Positions 23,283 through 35,089 of a stretch of 64,000 nt of DNA are shown here, piece by piece (the first letter of the stretch is position 1; each line of letters starts with the position of its first letter). Where the stretch lies: contig NCSJ02000023.1 in NCBI GenBank assembly GCA_002812745.2, positions 182,862 to 246,861 of the forward strand, read 5' to 3'. The notes below the pieces were generated by a model. It was not told the origin of the DNA. It made no database searches and worked only from the letters and a program-made list of their open reading frames with translations. A program made the translations under genes and the position numbers. The stretch comes from Scytalidium lignicola (taxonomy: Eukaryota; Ascomycota; Leotiomycetes).

Positions 23283-25190
23283 ATGTATTCTGTTCTTCCA
23301 TGTATTGGACACGTTCGCGTCTTGCATTTTAGGATTTTCGAAAACATTAGCTTTACTACCATAGATTTGATTTCACAACTTGAATCATCTTTTGTTGATC
23401 AATTGCTAATAGAGGCAAAACTTAATCTTGAACCTCCTGAACCTCCAGCTGACGAAAAGGAGCCTAAACCAAAGATTAAAGCTAGAGTTAATATATATAC
23501 TAGCTTTGAACAAGTCCTGTAAGAGTTCTTACCTCTAGATGAGGTATCTTTCGACCCATTTTCACCTGAAGAGTATCATGGACCAAGAACTAAGTTATCA
23601 AAGGACTTTCCAAAGGCTGTTACTCCATTGGACTTTTTCTCCCTTTATTTCACTAGGGTAATACTTTAAATTATTACTCAAAATACTAATCATTATACAA
23701 ACGCATGATATCACCACCAAAAGGAGTTTCCATACAAGTGAGATTGGATACTCTTATTTCTTGAAGAATTATATGTATTCCTTAGTTGTGTAGTATATAT
23801 AAGTGTCCATAAAGAGCTTAACGTTGAATTGTATTAGAGTACTAGAACTTACAACTTACAACATATATTGCTAGTATATATAAGTCTTGTCTAATTCCAT
23901 CAAATTTATTGTTTTCTTTATATATTAGATGTTACAAGTGATGTATTGGCTGGATGGACAAGTCTTACAAGTATTAACAATCCAAATAACGATATATAGT
24001 AGTATAAATTAAAACTTTTGGCTTTTAGTCTTTGTTAAAGCTTTATGTAATATTATAAGCCAAGTTCAACAATGAGTGTTGATGAGTTAATAGTTCAGTG
24101 TTTTAGAAGATTTATCCATATATATAAAATGCCTTTAAAGCTTATATCACAAGGATATAAACTATTTGGAGTAACGGATCATGGTTATTTATACAATTTT
24201 ATATGAAGTTCAAAAGCCTAGAGTATTATAAAAGTGTTCTAGAAGTTAGAATTAACTAAAACAGGCTTTCTGGTTCAGGAATTGGCTTTAAGTTTACTAT
24301 GCTATCATATTACAATATATATGGACAATTACTTTTCATCAATTCCACTGTTTGAAGAACTCAGGAAATGCTAATTTGGAGTTGTTGGAATAACTAGACC
24401 TTATGTATAACTCCTTTAGGTGTTCAAAATACTAAAAGACAAATTTAAAAAGGAGCTTTAATGGAATACCCTTTTAACAAAGGTTGTAGACAATACTCTT
24501 TGCTTAGCCTGGCAAGATAACAATATTGTTCTTGCTCTTACCAATATTTATACTGTAGATATAATAGAAATATTCAGAGATAAGGTTTGACGAAGATTAG
24601 CTAAAATATTCACTTTAGCACAGCAAGTAAGAGCTCCCTTTGGAAATCAACCTACTAAGGAATTAGTTATTCCAGTGGTTATTGACGATTATAACCACTA
24701 TATAGGAGGTGTTGATATTGCTAATCAATTCAGGGCTGAATATGAGACTCATAGAATAGCCTTTTGTATTTAGTGGCCTTTATTTTACTAGATGGTTGAT
24801 GTAGTAATAGTTAATGCATACTAGCTTTATGTTTTACAACAAAAAGAAGCTAAAATCGAGCATCTTATCACTTATTTAAACTTCTGACAACAGTTGTATA
24901 TAGCCTTGTTAGACAATTCAAAGAAAGTTCAAGCTCTCCGGTTAGTATTAACTTTAACTCCATGTCAAACCTTTATCTTAGAATTCCACAGATGAACACG
25001 AAATAAAAGAGGTTTTTGTGCTTGGTATGTATACAAATTAAAGGAGGAGAAGCTTCATACGAAGTTAGTTAATAAGGATACTAATCAACCTAGAAAAAGG
25101 GCATGACAGTCAGTGTATGGTTGTGATTTTTGTCGAGTACTACTTTGTCGTGATCAGTCTTGTTGGGATGACTTTCATACTTTTAAAGTA
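23283..25190 (+). mobile_element. piggyBac-like transposase relic, C-to-T decayed
   Basis: Reading the plus strand across many stops and some frame changes gives the ordered blocks of a piggyBac (PGBD) transposase: SPEEYHGPRTKL, TPLDFFSLYFT, MSVDELIVQCF, LISQGYKLFGVTDHGY, YMDNYFSSIPLFEELR, LCLAWQDNNIVLAL, PVVIDDYNHYIGGVDIANQF and a C-terminal VNA-LYVLQQKEA segment. The invariant DDYNHYxGGVD catalytic region is still legible. Stops are largely TAA/TAG where related proteins have Gln, Arg or Trp, as expected for RIP. No functional protein can be made. Confidence 0.8.
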
Positions 25191-25306
25191 CCTAATTAAT
25201 CGCGTTTGCTGTGTTTTACTAAGAAAATAGTTTGAAAAATACTCTAATTAAATGTAACATACCCTTGTTGGCCAAGCCTTGGTAAAGTGTATAAATGCAG
25301 GTACAT

Positions 25307-25345
25307 TTTGCATAACTGCCTCCATTTCCACCAGACGAGGGGATA
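25307..25345 (-). repeat. Right 39-bp perfect inverted repeat
   Basis: Exact reverse complement of 23137-23175; ends CGAGGGGATA. The two copies are 2.2 kb apart, outer end to outer end. Confidence 0.8.
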
Positions 25346-25513
25346 GTAATCGTCGGGCCTCAGGTACGCGCATTGCCCGACTTTAGTCGCATTCGCTCCT
25401 AGTCGGTGGAAGCGAATGTGGTCGCCTATTTTTTTTCCATGGGAAACCCACACAAATTGAATACCCCTCTGCATATTCTTACTGTTCAAAATATATTCCA
25501 TTCCTACAGCAAT

Positions 25514-27170
25514 ATGCCTACGCTTACTAAAGAGTGTGTTCGTAAGGCAAAAGATTAGCTTGCTGAGAACCCTACTGAGAGCTAATCTGTAGCTGCCAAG
25601 CTATTCAAAATCAATAAATCAACTTTGAATATGGCCATTTGACGAGGTAACCGACCTCTAGCTGGAGGTCAAAACAAAATCCTGACAACTAATCAAGAAC
25701 AAGCTGTACATACCTTTATCAAGTCATACTTTCAGCATAGTCAGCTTCTTACCAAGGAGATTATATTTACAACTATTGGCTACCTTTAAAAACAAGCTAA
25801 TCAATCTCCACCTTCTTAGTCTTGGTTTTGCAAGTAATAGAAAGGTCAACCTTTATTCTACAAAATTAAGACTAAACCTATTGCTTAAAAATGTATTATT
25901 GCTTAAGATTTGAAAGAGGTTAATGATTAGTTTAATCGTTATATAACAGCTTTTAAAAAATATAATATCTATAAGTATAATTTATATAATTTTAACAAAT
26001 TAAGATTTTGTATTAGTTGTCCTAAAGGTGTAAAGGTATTAATTCTAATTGAATTAACTGAAGTAAGGATTTATCTATTATTATAATTATTATTATAATT
26101 TAAGGTTAACATTGTATTAACTTTATTTTTTAAGCCTTGAAAATCATTAATTTGTAATTATGATTAAGACTATTTATACTAATAGAATTGCTCTTATACT
26201 ACTTATAACTATTGTTCAAGGCAAATATTATATAGTATTATAGTATGAGGATCAATTAAAGCATTTAAAAGTAGTTTATTTATCAGAGAATAGTTATATA
26301 ACCAATGATATTAGTTTATAATTCTTAGAATACTTTATTCAACATACAAATATAAGCCTTAATCAATTATATAAACTATTATTAATGGACAATCAAACTA
26401 ATTATATAAATCTTAATTTTACTTTATTAGTTTATAAAAATAATATGGTGTTATTTATATTTTCTGCTTATTTAACACATTGTATTCAACCTTTTGATGT
26501 AAGAGTATTTCAACTATACAAGCATTAGTATAATAAAGTTGTATAAAGTGTTATTGAATTACTTGATTTTGAATATACTATAACTTCTTTCTTTTGCAAT
26601 CTACTAAGGATTTATAAGTAAACCTTTAAGAAAGTTATTATTCNAAAATGCTTTTAGAAAGGTTAGCATATAGCTTATTAACAAGGAAGTAACCTTTACC
26701 TTTATAAAGAAATATGTCAAAGATAAGCTTAAAACAATGGTTAAAGAACTTAAATTACTTATACTAGGAACTCTTATAACCATTTGATAGGTTTAGTATC
26801 AGCTTAAAAAGTTAAAACCAAAGATTATAGATTTGTTAAGCTCTTTATCTTAATGCAAGTTTGATTCTTTTACTTATAGTTTTGAATTAATATTAAATAA
26901 AAGCAAGCTTACTAAGCTTGAATGTGATATAGCATATCAACAGATACAGGATCTTATAACNAAAAAAGTTATTTAATAGAAAAAGGCTTCAAAAAGGAGG
27001 AGAATTAACATAAGAACAAGTATAGGCTATAAAACAGGAAAAGGATTATAAAGAAGCATAGAAAACAACTAATAAGGAAGTTAGAATGTTATGTTAAATA
27101 GCTAATAAGGAGAGNAAAAAATCAAAAGGCTGCATGGGTAGTATGGTGTAAGAAGGAGGCATTTANTAAG
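25514..27170 (+). mobile_element. Pogo/Tigger-type DDE transposase relic
   Basis: Starts MPTLTKECVRKAKD and continues, with stops, through the blocks of fungal pogo transposases: SVAAKLFKINKSTLN (helix-turn-helix), HTFIKSYFQHSQLLTKEII, KPIA-KCIIA-DLKEVND-FNRYITAFKKYNI, LYNFNKLRF (the first catalytic Asp region), LLLMDNQTN (second Asp region), a THCIQPFDV block, YEYTITSF-like text and a Lys/Arg/Glu-rich tail around 26970-27170. Internal stops are frequent and composition is very AT-rich. One element, dead. Confidence 0.75.
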
Positions 27171-29260
27171 AAGGTAATTATACTTGTTCTCTAATCAATT
27201 ATTAGATTATACTTCCTTATCTATTTAATTCTTAAGATAACTTGATATGTTCTTAACCTTGTAATATTAAAAGATATTCTTTTCTAATAGCTTTTGTTAT
27301 ACTTTATATTTAAGTTCTAAGTTTAAATATCAACATACTTCTGAACCTTAGTATTGTTTACTAATAATATTAAGTAATTATCATTTTTNACTNTTGTACT
27401 AAGTTTAAGTTATTTTATAACTTGTTCATTAANTAAAGTTCTTTTTAACTCTTAAATCAATCAAGGCTCTTATTAGCTTTTTGTATAACTTTATGTTTAT
27501 ATATAATGAACTTTTATTGTTTATAAAGTAAAGATTAATATTCTTAACATTGTTAACTAATACATTATCTTTAACTTTAAGATCTTCAACATTCTCTTGA
27601 AGTTCTTCAAACAATACTATTCATCTTATAACAAAGTTTCTTAACCTTAGTCTATCTAAGCTTTTGTTGTTTATAAATGCATGTACATCTTGTACTTATT
27701 CTGCTATTTCATTTCCAAGGCATTCTTTTATCTTAAAGATAAAGACATTACTTTCTTTAGAAATTCTTCTTATAAAATTTAAAAGGTACATTGTTACTTC
27801 TTGATTAAACTATTGATCAATTCTTTATATTAGTTTATCTTCTCTTAATAATCTAATAAATACTTCTAAAGGTAGTAAATCTTCTTTTAATTTATTAACT
27901 ATAAGTAAAACTTTCTTATCCTAGTTAACTTGTTTAATAATAATCTTAACTAGTTCCTTTTGTTCTTGTTAAGCATAATACTATTTAGCCTTAAACAATT
28001 ATTCTACTAACTTTCTTAAATCTTAGATTTCTTTATATTATGTTTTTACCTTTATTCAATCTTATTAGAAAGTAATTATCAGATAACCTTCTTATTATAA
28101 GTTATATTATCCTTATATAACATAACTCAAACTTTCTTTTATTATCATTCAAGCATCCTTAAGCATCTGGTCAAAGTTATCTTATATTCAAGTTCTTTTT
28201 ACTAGTAAGAGAAATTTATATGTTCTTCTTTTTATAACAATGCTCTAGAAGTTAGTTTTGTAAACTAAAGTAAAATCCTCAAGATCAAGTTTATATTCTT
28301 CAACAGTCATTTCTTCTTATTATATAGTTTAGTAAAGTTAGCTTTTGTCTAGGATTTCCCATTCTCTTAATCCTCTTATACTGATTATTAAGTAATATCT
28401 TAAGATTAATACTTCCTTAGAAACAAGATATATTTCCATTAGTATAACCTTGAAATTTGTTAGAATAATCATCTAGATTCTATTAACTCTTAACATTAAT
28501 CTCTGTCTATCTTAATTCTCAGTTTGATTATTATTTTAAGAATGTCTAACCTGTTAAGTTCTTATTATAAGCATAAAGTCTGTCTTAAGGATTCTTGTTA
28601 TCACTATCTTATCTATATTAGTTTCTATAACATGATATAGTATAATTATCAAGTCTTGATGATTTTCCTCTTTTAAGGAGTTTTCTTCTTCATTTAAGCT
28701 TTCTTCTTTTGACAATCTTAATAAGATGTTTATAATTCTTAGGATTCTCATAACTTTAACCTTAACTATTATACTTGACTTATTGTCTTTCTTATAAGTA
28801 TTTACTATATACTTAAGAAGTTTACATTTAAAACATAACTTGTTTTTTCTTCTCTTGTTAAGTTCTTTAAAAGAAATTCTAAAGGAATTCCTTTTCTTAT
28901 TTTTTACATTATAATATTTCTTTCCTTTTCCTTTGAAGGTCTTTTCTTTCTTTATAATATCTAGTTTTATAAAGTTATTATAATCCTTCTTATTATTAGT
29001 CTTTCTTCTGTTGAAATAAGATTCTCCTTTTTTTGTCCAAGATCATCTTATATTTGTTCATTCTTAATCTTGATAAACAAGTTAACAAGAGCTTAACATT
29101 AACAATAACTATTATATCAAAACTTATGTTAAGAATGCTATTATATATAATAATAACAATATAGAATACTTTGCTTTACACTTTTAACAAACTAGTTAAC
29201 TAGCAAAGAGGTTAACAAGTAACTAATTATCAGTTTATAAGAGTAAACAAAGAAGGAAGA
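27171..29260 (-). mobile_element. Degraded Ty3/gypsy-related relic (minus strand)
   Basis: The minus strand at about 28790-29060 matches the gag end of the relic at 36400-36660, including a CCHC-like knuckle (LCFKC-type text then KYI-NTYKK) preceded by a Lys-rich linker. The remaining 1.6 kb (27171-28780) is AT-rich, holds Lys/Glu-rich open stretches on the minus strand (27429-27614, 28554-28751) and several Ns, and I cannot assign it to a protein domain. Orientation and family are inferred from the gag match only. Confidence 0.5.
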
Positions 29261-29621
29261 ATATACTTNACTAAAAGATAAGCTTTATTGCTTTACTTGT
29301 AATATGAACATTTTGAAGATTAACTTATAAAGTATTAATTAAGTAATTGTATAATAATAATAAAGTAGTTATATAGTAATAGTCATGATTTACTAATATT
29401 ATCTGCATATTATTGTAGAATATTAACTTTTCACTTAAATAAGTTATAAAAACATTATTAATATAATACTTTTTTGTTAATAAGAATAAAAGGTTTAGTA
29501 TTTGCTAATGTTATTATAAAAGCTTAATAAAAGGTTAACAAATGTTATAATTAAAGTTAAGTAAGAGTATAAGAAGAAAGAAGAAATATCTTAAAGTTAA
29601 GTAAAAAGTATAAGACAAGTT

Positions 29622-30050
29622 GAATTAGGAAATCAAGGAAGAGTATAATNAAAAAGTAAGTTAAAGTTTAGTAAAAGATAATTCTATTATGTAATTCTTT
29701 GAGTAAAGAAGTAATAACTGAATAAAGGTAAAGGTGTTATATAAAAGTACAAAATGAAAGTGAAATAAGAAGGTGAAAAGTAAGCTAAATTGAAAAATCA
29801 AGGAAGAGTATAGTAGAGAATAAGTTATAACTTAACAAAGGACAATTTTACTATATAATTCTTAGAGAAAAGAAGTAATAACTGAATAAAGGTAAAGGTA
29901 TTATATAAAAGTACAGAATAATAACAAAGAAAGAAAGTAAGAAAATAAGTTAAATTAGAAGATTAAGGAGAAGTATAACAAAGAGTAAGTTATAACTTAA
30001 CAAGAGATAATTCTACTTTAAAAATCTTAACAAATGAAGATAAGAGAAAG
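29622..30050. repeat. AT-rich tandem repeat, unit about 165-170 bp, 2.5 copies
   Basis: Three successive blocks start with a GAA..ATCAAGGA or ATTAAGGA segment near 29622, 29792 and 29956. Each runs through AGTATA, GTAAGTTA, GATAATTCTA and AGAAGTAATAACTGAATAAAGG, then TATATAAAAGTACA. A weaker partial unit precedes them from about 29520. It is probably a subterminal or untranslated part of one of the surrounding retroelements. Confidence 0.6.
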
Positions 30051-30499
30051 AGAAGTATAATAAAAGGAAGGATAATAAGAAACTTATAATTTAATAAGAG
30101 TTATGTTAATAGAAAGTTATAAGAATACAATGAATCTCTTTAAAAGAAAGATAATATTAATGATTGTTAGTTAATGCTTAGAAAAAGAAGTAGAATTAAA
30201 GGAGAGAATATTTACTTAAATAAATGTATATAAAAGCTTAAGGCTTAGAGAATATTATTATTAAAGCTTTTCTTAATGAATATATTTGATATAATAAAGT
30301 TATGTTAAAAGAGTAAAAGTAATAATATCCTTGTTATAAAGCTTAATATTGTTTATAATTATTAAGTTATAAGTAAGTTATAGTTTAAAAAGGAAGTTTA
30401 CAATAAGAGTAAGATATTTAACTGTTAACTTTATTATAACTTGTAATATTAAATTAAAAGAATAAAGAAAGGTATTCCTCAATTTCCTATAGAGATAAT

Positions 30500-30832
30500 C
30501 TATTGTACTAATGATTTCTCTTCGATTTGAGTTATCCTGAATAATTTAATGTAAGTTGTAAAAGCTTCAGGGCATCTATGCAATCGATCATACAAAATAG
30601 TAAATGGAACGTCAAAACTACACGCTGCAGCTCGAATTGACTTGACTTGATTGTTTTTGAACGCATTTATAGCAAGAAGGATTTTACCCTCTTGTTTTGC
30701 ATTTGTTTTTTTGGGCATTACGACGTGTTTTGGTCAAAAAAAATTAATTCAAAATGTAGGTGTTGATGAATTCATTAATTTGAGGGAAAGTGATCGGTTA
30801 AGTGGGGTGATCGGTTGAATGGGGATTTACGT
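30500..30832 (-). mobile_element. 5' end of a pogo/Fot-type element with terminal repeat
   Basis: The minus-strand frame 30718-30500 encodes a 72-aa transposase N-terminus (MPKKTNAKQEGKILLAINAFK, then IRAAACSFDVP), the pipsqueak-type helix-turn-helix of pogo/Fot elements. About 70 bp upstream, ending at 30832, lies a terminal-repeat-like block with two GATCGGTT-(A/G)A-(G/A)TGGGG repeats whose outer end reads ACGTAAATCCCC on the minus strand and abuts a TA. The rest of the transposase is missing downstream. Confidence 0.65.
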
Positions 30833-30926
30833 TAATTCCCGGTCCTAAGGAACACCTTCCCCGCGACCATCAATTGTATCAACACTAACAACTTCAATAA
30901 TTTGTTTTTCAACCAAAACATGTTCC

Positions 30927-31430
30927 AATGGCCAGAAAACTGACTGCGCAACAAGAAGGAAGAGTTTTTCTTGCTATAAACGCGTTAAAAACTAAACAAA
31001 TTATGTCAATTAGAGCTGCAGCATGTAGTTTTGATGTTCTTATGACTATATTATATGGTTGCTTTCGAGGTTGAAATCAAGTAAGAATTACTTACATTAA
31101 AGTTTTTCGAATAACTAAACTTAAGGAGAAATCGTTAGTATAATGGATTATTTCTATAGGAAAGTGAGGAATACCTTTTAAGCTTGTAAGAGTGCAAGCA
31201 ATAGCTGATATATTGATTTCAAAATAGGGTAAATCTATTTCTCTTACATTTATAAGCAAAAATTAAGTTTATGAATTCTTAAAATGCTATTTTAAGCTTA
31301 TTACCAAATATGTTCGTTAATATAACTATAAACAAGCTTTATATAAAGATTTAAAGGTTATTTAAGAATAGTTTAATCAATTTTTAAAAATTAAAGTATA
31401 ATATAACATCTTAGACGATGTTACGGGTTT
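30927..31430 (+). mobile_element. Second pogo-type transposase fragment, opposite orientation
   Basis: Starts MARKLTAQQEGRVFLAINALK and continues, with stops, through IRAAACSFDV, a GIPFKLVRVQAIADILIS block, LTFISKN-VYEFLKCYFKLITKYV and QALYKDLKVI. It is homologous to the fragment at 30500-30718 but longer, head-to-head with it, and more decayed. It ends where the gypsy relic at 31440 begins. Confidence 0.65.
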
Positions 31431-31439
31431 TACCATAAC

Positions 31440-32230
31440 ACATTAATTGGTGTAGGCCTAAGGCTTGGTATAGATATATTGTACAAGAGAACTTAACAAT
31501 TAGACAGTCATATGATAAGGACCTAGGATCTAAGAAGTCCAGGGTCCATCAGCTTAAGACCTGAGGACTTGAGGGTCTAAAGGTCCAACTGTATTTCATT
31601 ATTTATATAAGTATATTATAAGAATATAAGAGTAAACTCCTTATGTTCAACTTAAATACATTATTAGATCTTGCTTTTAACTTAGTCACTTGCTTAAATA
31701 TCTTCTGTTTCTACTATCCTTAAACATTTACCTTATCTTAACTATTTAATAACTTAGATAACATAGTTTTATAACATTTTGAACATTATTTATCTTAATA
31801 AATCAAGATTTAAAAATAAACATATTAATAAATAATAATAATAAATAATAACTTGAAGAAGAATTTGAAGAAGTATTTGAGGAAAGTTCAGAAGATAATT
31901 CTGAAGAAGACTAAGATAAGAACTAGACTATTAAGGAAACTAATATCTAAGAAGGAATATTAAAGGAAGTTATTATATTATCAAAACAACTTATTAAGTT
32001 AATAAAAGGATTAATTATTAAAAAATCATTAAGAGTTGTAAAAAAGAAATTAGTATCTTTATTACTTAAATCCAACTTAAAACTAATTCTAACATTAAGA
32101 GTTTCAAGTCTAGACTTAGATTTAAACTTTAAACTAGAAAATAACATTGAATAAATTTTAATAGTAATATTTAAAGAAGTTAAGATTATTAAGTTAAACT
32201 TGTTTTATAAGGACAAGAAGAAGTTAAAAG
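31440..32230 (+). mobile_element. Gypsy relic copy A (LTR plus gag start), plus strand
   Basis: Shares its sequence order with 35090-36660: the TTGGTGTAGGCCTAAGGCTTGGTA start, an ACTGTATTTCATTA block, TTTTATAACATTTTGAACATTA, an acidic gag leader rich in GAAGAA codons, and a TATAAGGACAAGAAGAAGTTAA block. It is cut at about 32230, where it meets copy B tail to tail. Confidence 0.65.
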
Positions 32231-32234
32231 TATN

Positions 32235-33600
32235 ATCTTGTTTAAACTCATCTTATATTGTTTATTCTTGATTTTAATAAATAAGTTAACAAAANGTGTT
32301 AAATGTAATAACTATAAGCCTTTAATATAATTCTTTTTTGATAGAGTCCTTCAATCTGATCTTATACTAATGTATATATACTTCCTTTCCTTAGTTAACT
32401 AATATTATATACTAGTAATAAAGTATTATATATTCATTAAAGCTCTTGGTTTGTCTAAGATAAGTTAATTGTCTTTTAACATTCTTTTTTTCATCAACAT
32501 CTTTATATAAGTGTTTAAGTTCTCTTGTATAGTTAACTTAACTTATAATAATGTTGATTATTACTTGTTTTATTATTTCCTTGTTTATCATGAACTATTC
32601 ATCCTTAAAGGGTTAAAACTAAGTTTTAACTACTCCTCTTAAGTATGTTGATGCTCATAGAACCTTGTACATATCCTTAAGTAATAAGTGATCATTTAAT
32701 ACTAAATAAGTTCTTGTCTAAGCAAGATAAGCTTTTAATTTCTTTTTGTTCTTATAAAATAAGTCTGGTCTAATGATTTTGACTTTTTTNAAGAGTTGTT
32801 ATTAGGATTTATTCAATGTTGTTTTCTAGTTCAAAGTCTAGATCAAAGTTTAAACTTGAAGCTTTTAATGTTAAAACTAGTTTTAAGTTGAATTTAAATA
32901 ATAAAGGTATTAGTTTCTTTTTTATAACCTTTAACAATTCTTTAACAATTAATCCTTCTGTTGACTTAATAGTTTACTTTAGTAATATAACAACTTCCTT
33001 TAACATTCCTTCTTAGATGTTAATTTCCTTGATAACCTAATCCTTATCTTGGTCTTCTTCAAAGTTATCTTCTGAACTTTCTTTAAATACTTCCTCAGAT
33101 CCCTCTTTAGATTCTTCTTCAAAGCTTTCTTTAAAACCTTCTTCAAGTTATTGTTTATTATTGTTATTTACTAGTATATTTGTTTCCAAATCCTGATTTA
33201 TCAAGATAAGTAGTGTTCAAAATATTATAAAACTATATTATCCAGGTTACTAGATAACCAAGGATATAATAAATGTTCAAGGACAGTAAAAACATATAAC
33301 ATAAACAACTAAGTCAAAAGTAAGATCTAATAATGTATTTAAGTTAAATATAAGGAGTCTACTCTTATGTTCTTATAGTATACTTATATAGATAATGAAA
33401 TACAATTGGATCATTAGATTACTATAATCCTTCGATTTAAGTTCTTAGATCATTAGATCACCTTAATCTACTGATCTTAATTATATAACTTCTTAATCAT
33501 TAGGTTCTCTGTANANACTTNTTNTATACTAAGCCTTAAGCTTATACTAATTAGCTTATTAGGTCAATTCCATAATATTATCCCCTTTCTACATTAATGT
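32235..33600 (-). mobile_element. Gypsy relic copy B (LTR plus gag), minus strand
   Basis: The reverse complement follows copies A and C from the LTR-like start (AATTAGTATAAGCTTAAGGCTTAGTA, near 33560) through the acidic gag leader and KDKKKLK-type text to a FIKIKNKQYK segment at 32235-32290. Many C-to-T or G-to-A changes separate the copies. Confidence 0.65.
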
Positions 33601-33699
33601 TATCTTAACACTTAACTATTATCATAAATAATCTTATTACTTATTAATTCCTTTATTCCTTAAATATACTATTAAAACACTTAAATCTTAACAACAATA

Positions 33700-35085
33700 A
33701 TTTACTAGAATGATCATAATCAAGGAAATACCAAAAAAGATTAAGTCTTGATATTTATATCCAAAACCTTAAGATTAAAGTAATGCCTTATATATATTAT
33801 AAATGAAAAGGATTGTTATGTAAGATAGTTTTCAATTCTAATCATTACAAGGAATATATTCATAATAATTGTAAATATAATAGCAAATATCTTTATATTT
33901 CTTTTTNAAGAGTTATATAAGTATAAGGATAAACATCTTTCCTCTAAATATAAGAAGACCTTCATTGCCTTAACTTAAGCTTCTTAAGCCTTAGCTAAAG
34001 TTGTTACTTGTCTTGTATACTTAAACAAATAACAAGTCTTTTTCTAGAAGTATACTGAGGAGATGGTTTGTCAAGGTTTAAAGACCTTAGATAAACTGAA
34101 CATAGAGAAGAATAAAAAAANGGCAAGAAAAACAAAGTTCTTTATTACTCTTAAAGTTATATTCTATTAACTTAAGCATAACTTCTTCCTTTGTTGTTAA
34201 CCTTTTCTTCTCTGACTTTGTAATTCTATTACCTAGAAATCTATTCTGAGATAAGTTTAGTAATATACCTTTAATAACTCCTTATAGTCTATGAGATTAG
34301 AAGTAAGTTTTTATTTATTTTTATTTTCTAAATATCCTATCCATTTAACTAAGTATTATAGTTTCTTATAATGTATTCTATAGCTAATAATCTTCTTAAC
34401 CTTGTATTTTCTTTTTAAATCAACTTCTTCTAACATTAATGTTTAAATGTTTTTNAAGTATTAGTTTAAGAATTGAAACATGGAAAACAAGATATATCTT
34501 AACTATTGTTGGTAATTTTAATTTATATATTAAAGGTTTATAAACTTCTTTAATTTTATATAGTCTTATCTTTACCTAGTCTAGTTTATTACTTAGTCTT
34601 ATAGTTTTAATGTTTTTTCTAAGAAGATAAACTTTATTCTCNTTTTTTATATACTAGTTTTATTAAGTATTTATAATTGTAATACTTCTTCATTTTCCTT
34701 TTAATATAATAAAGTAAGTTCTTAATCTTTTCTTGTATTTTTTCTATTTATTTTGTACAAATCTCTATTAATTCATTTGTGAATTCTAATTTTAATCCAG
34801 TACAGAACTCTTTTAGTTCTTGTTTATAATTTACATAAAATAAAGTGATTTTAATTAATTTATATAATATACCATTATATAACATTTTTATTATTAACAA
34901 GTAATTAACTTAATTATCTTGATTATAATTAACATAACATCTTAAATATCCTTTTAATTACATGTTCAAACATTTTGTTTGTTCATCAGTTTATAAATAC
35001 TATACTGTTGATAATTTCCTTTTAACTCTTATCTTTATTATTAATGNTTTTTTAAAACTTGAATATAAATCTTATATCTTTATGT
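33700..35085 (-). mobile_element. Gypsy pol relic: integrase tail and chromodomain, minus strand
   Basis: On the minus strand between about 34640 and 34100 I read KVYLLRKNIKTIRLSNKLD, then LPTIVKIYLVFHVSILK (the GPY/F-HVS region that follows the integrase core). Further on, separated by stops, comes a YLVKWIGYLE-like chromodomain remnant and a TYLRIDF-like end. The region 34700-35085 has the Lys-rich helical text that normally precedes it. This is the 3' part of a chromovirus, orientation opposite to the big element. Confidence 0.6.
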
Positions 35086-35089
35086 TATA

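Noticed and set aside
29622..30050. CRISPR-like array
   Set aside because: Units are long, adjacent and imperfect without unique spacers; it is a eukaryotic AT-rich tandem repeat.
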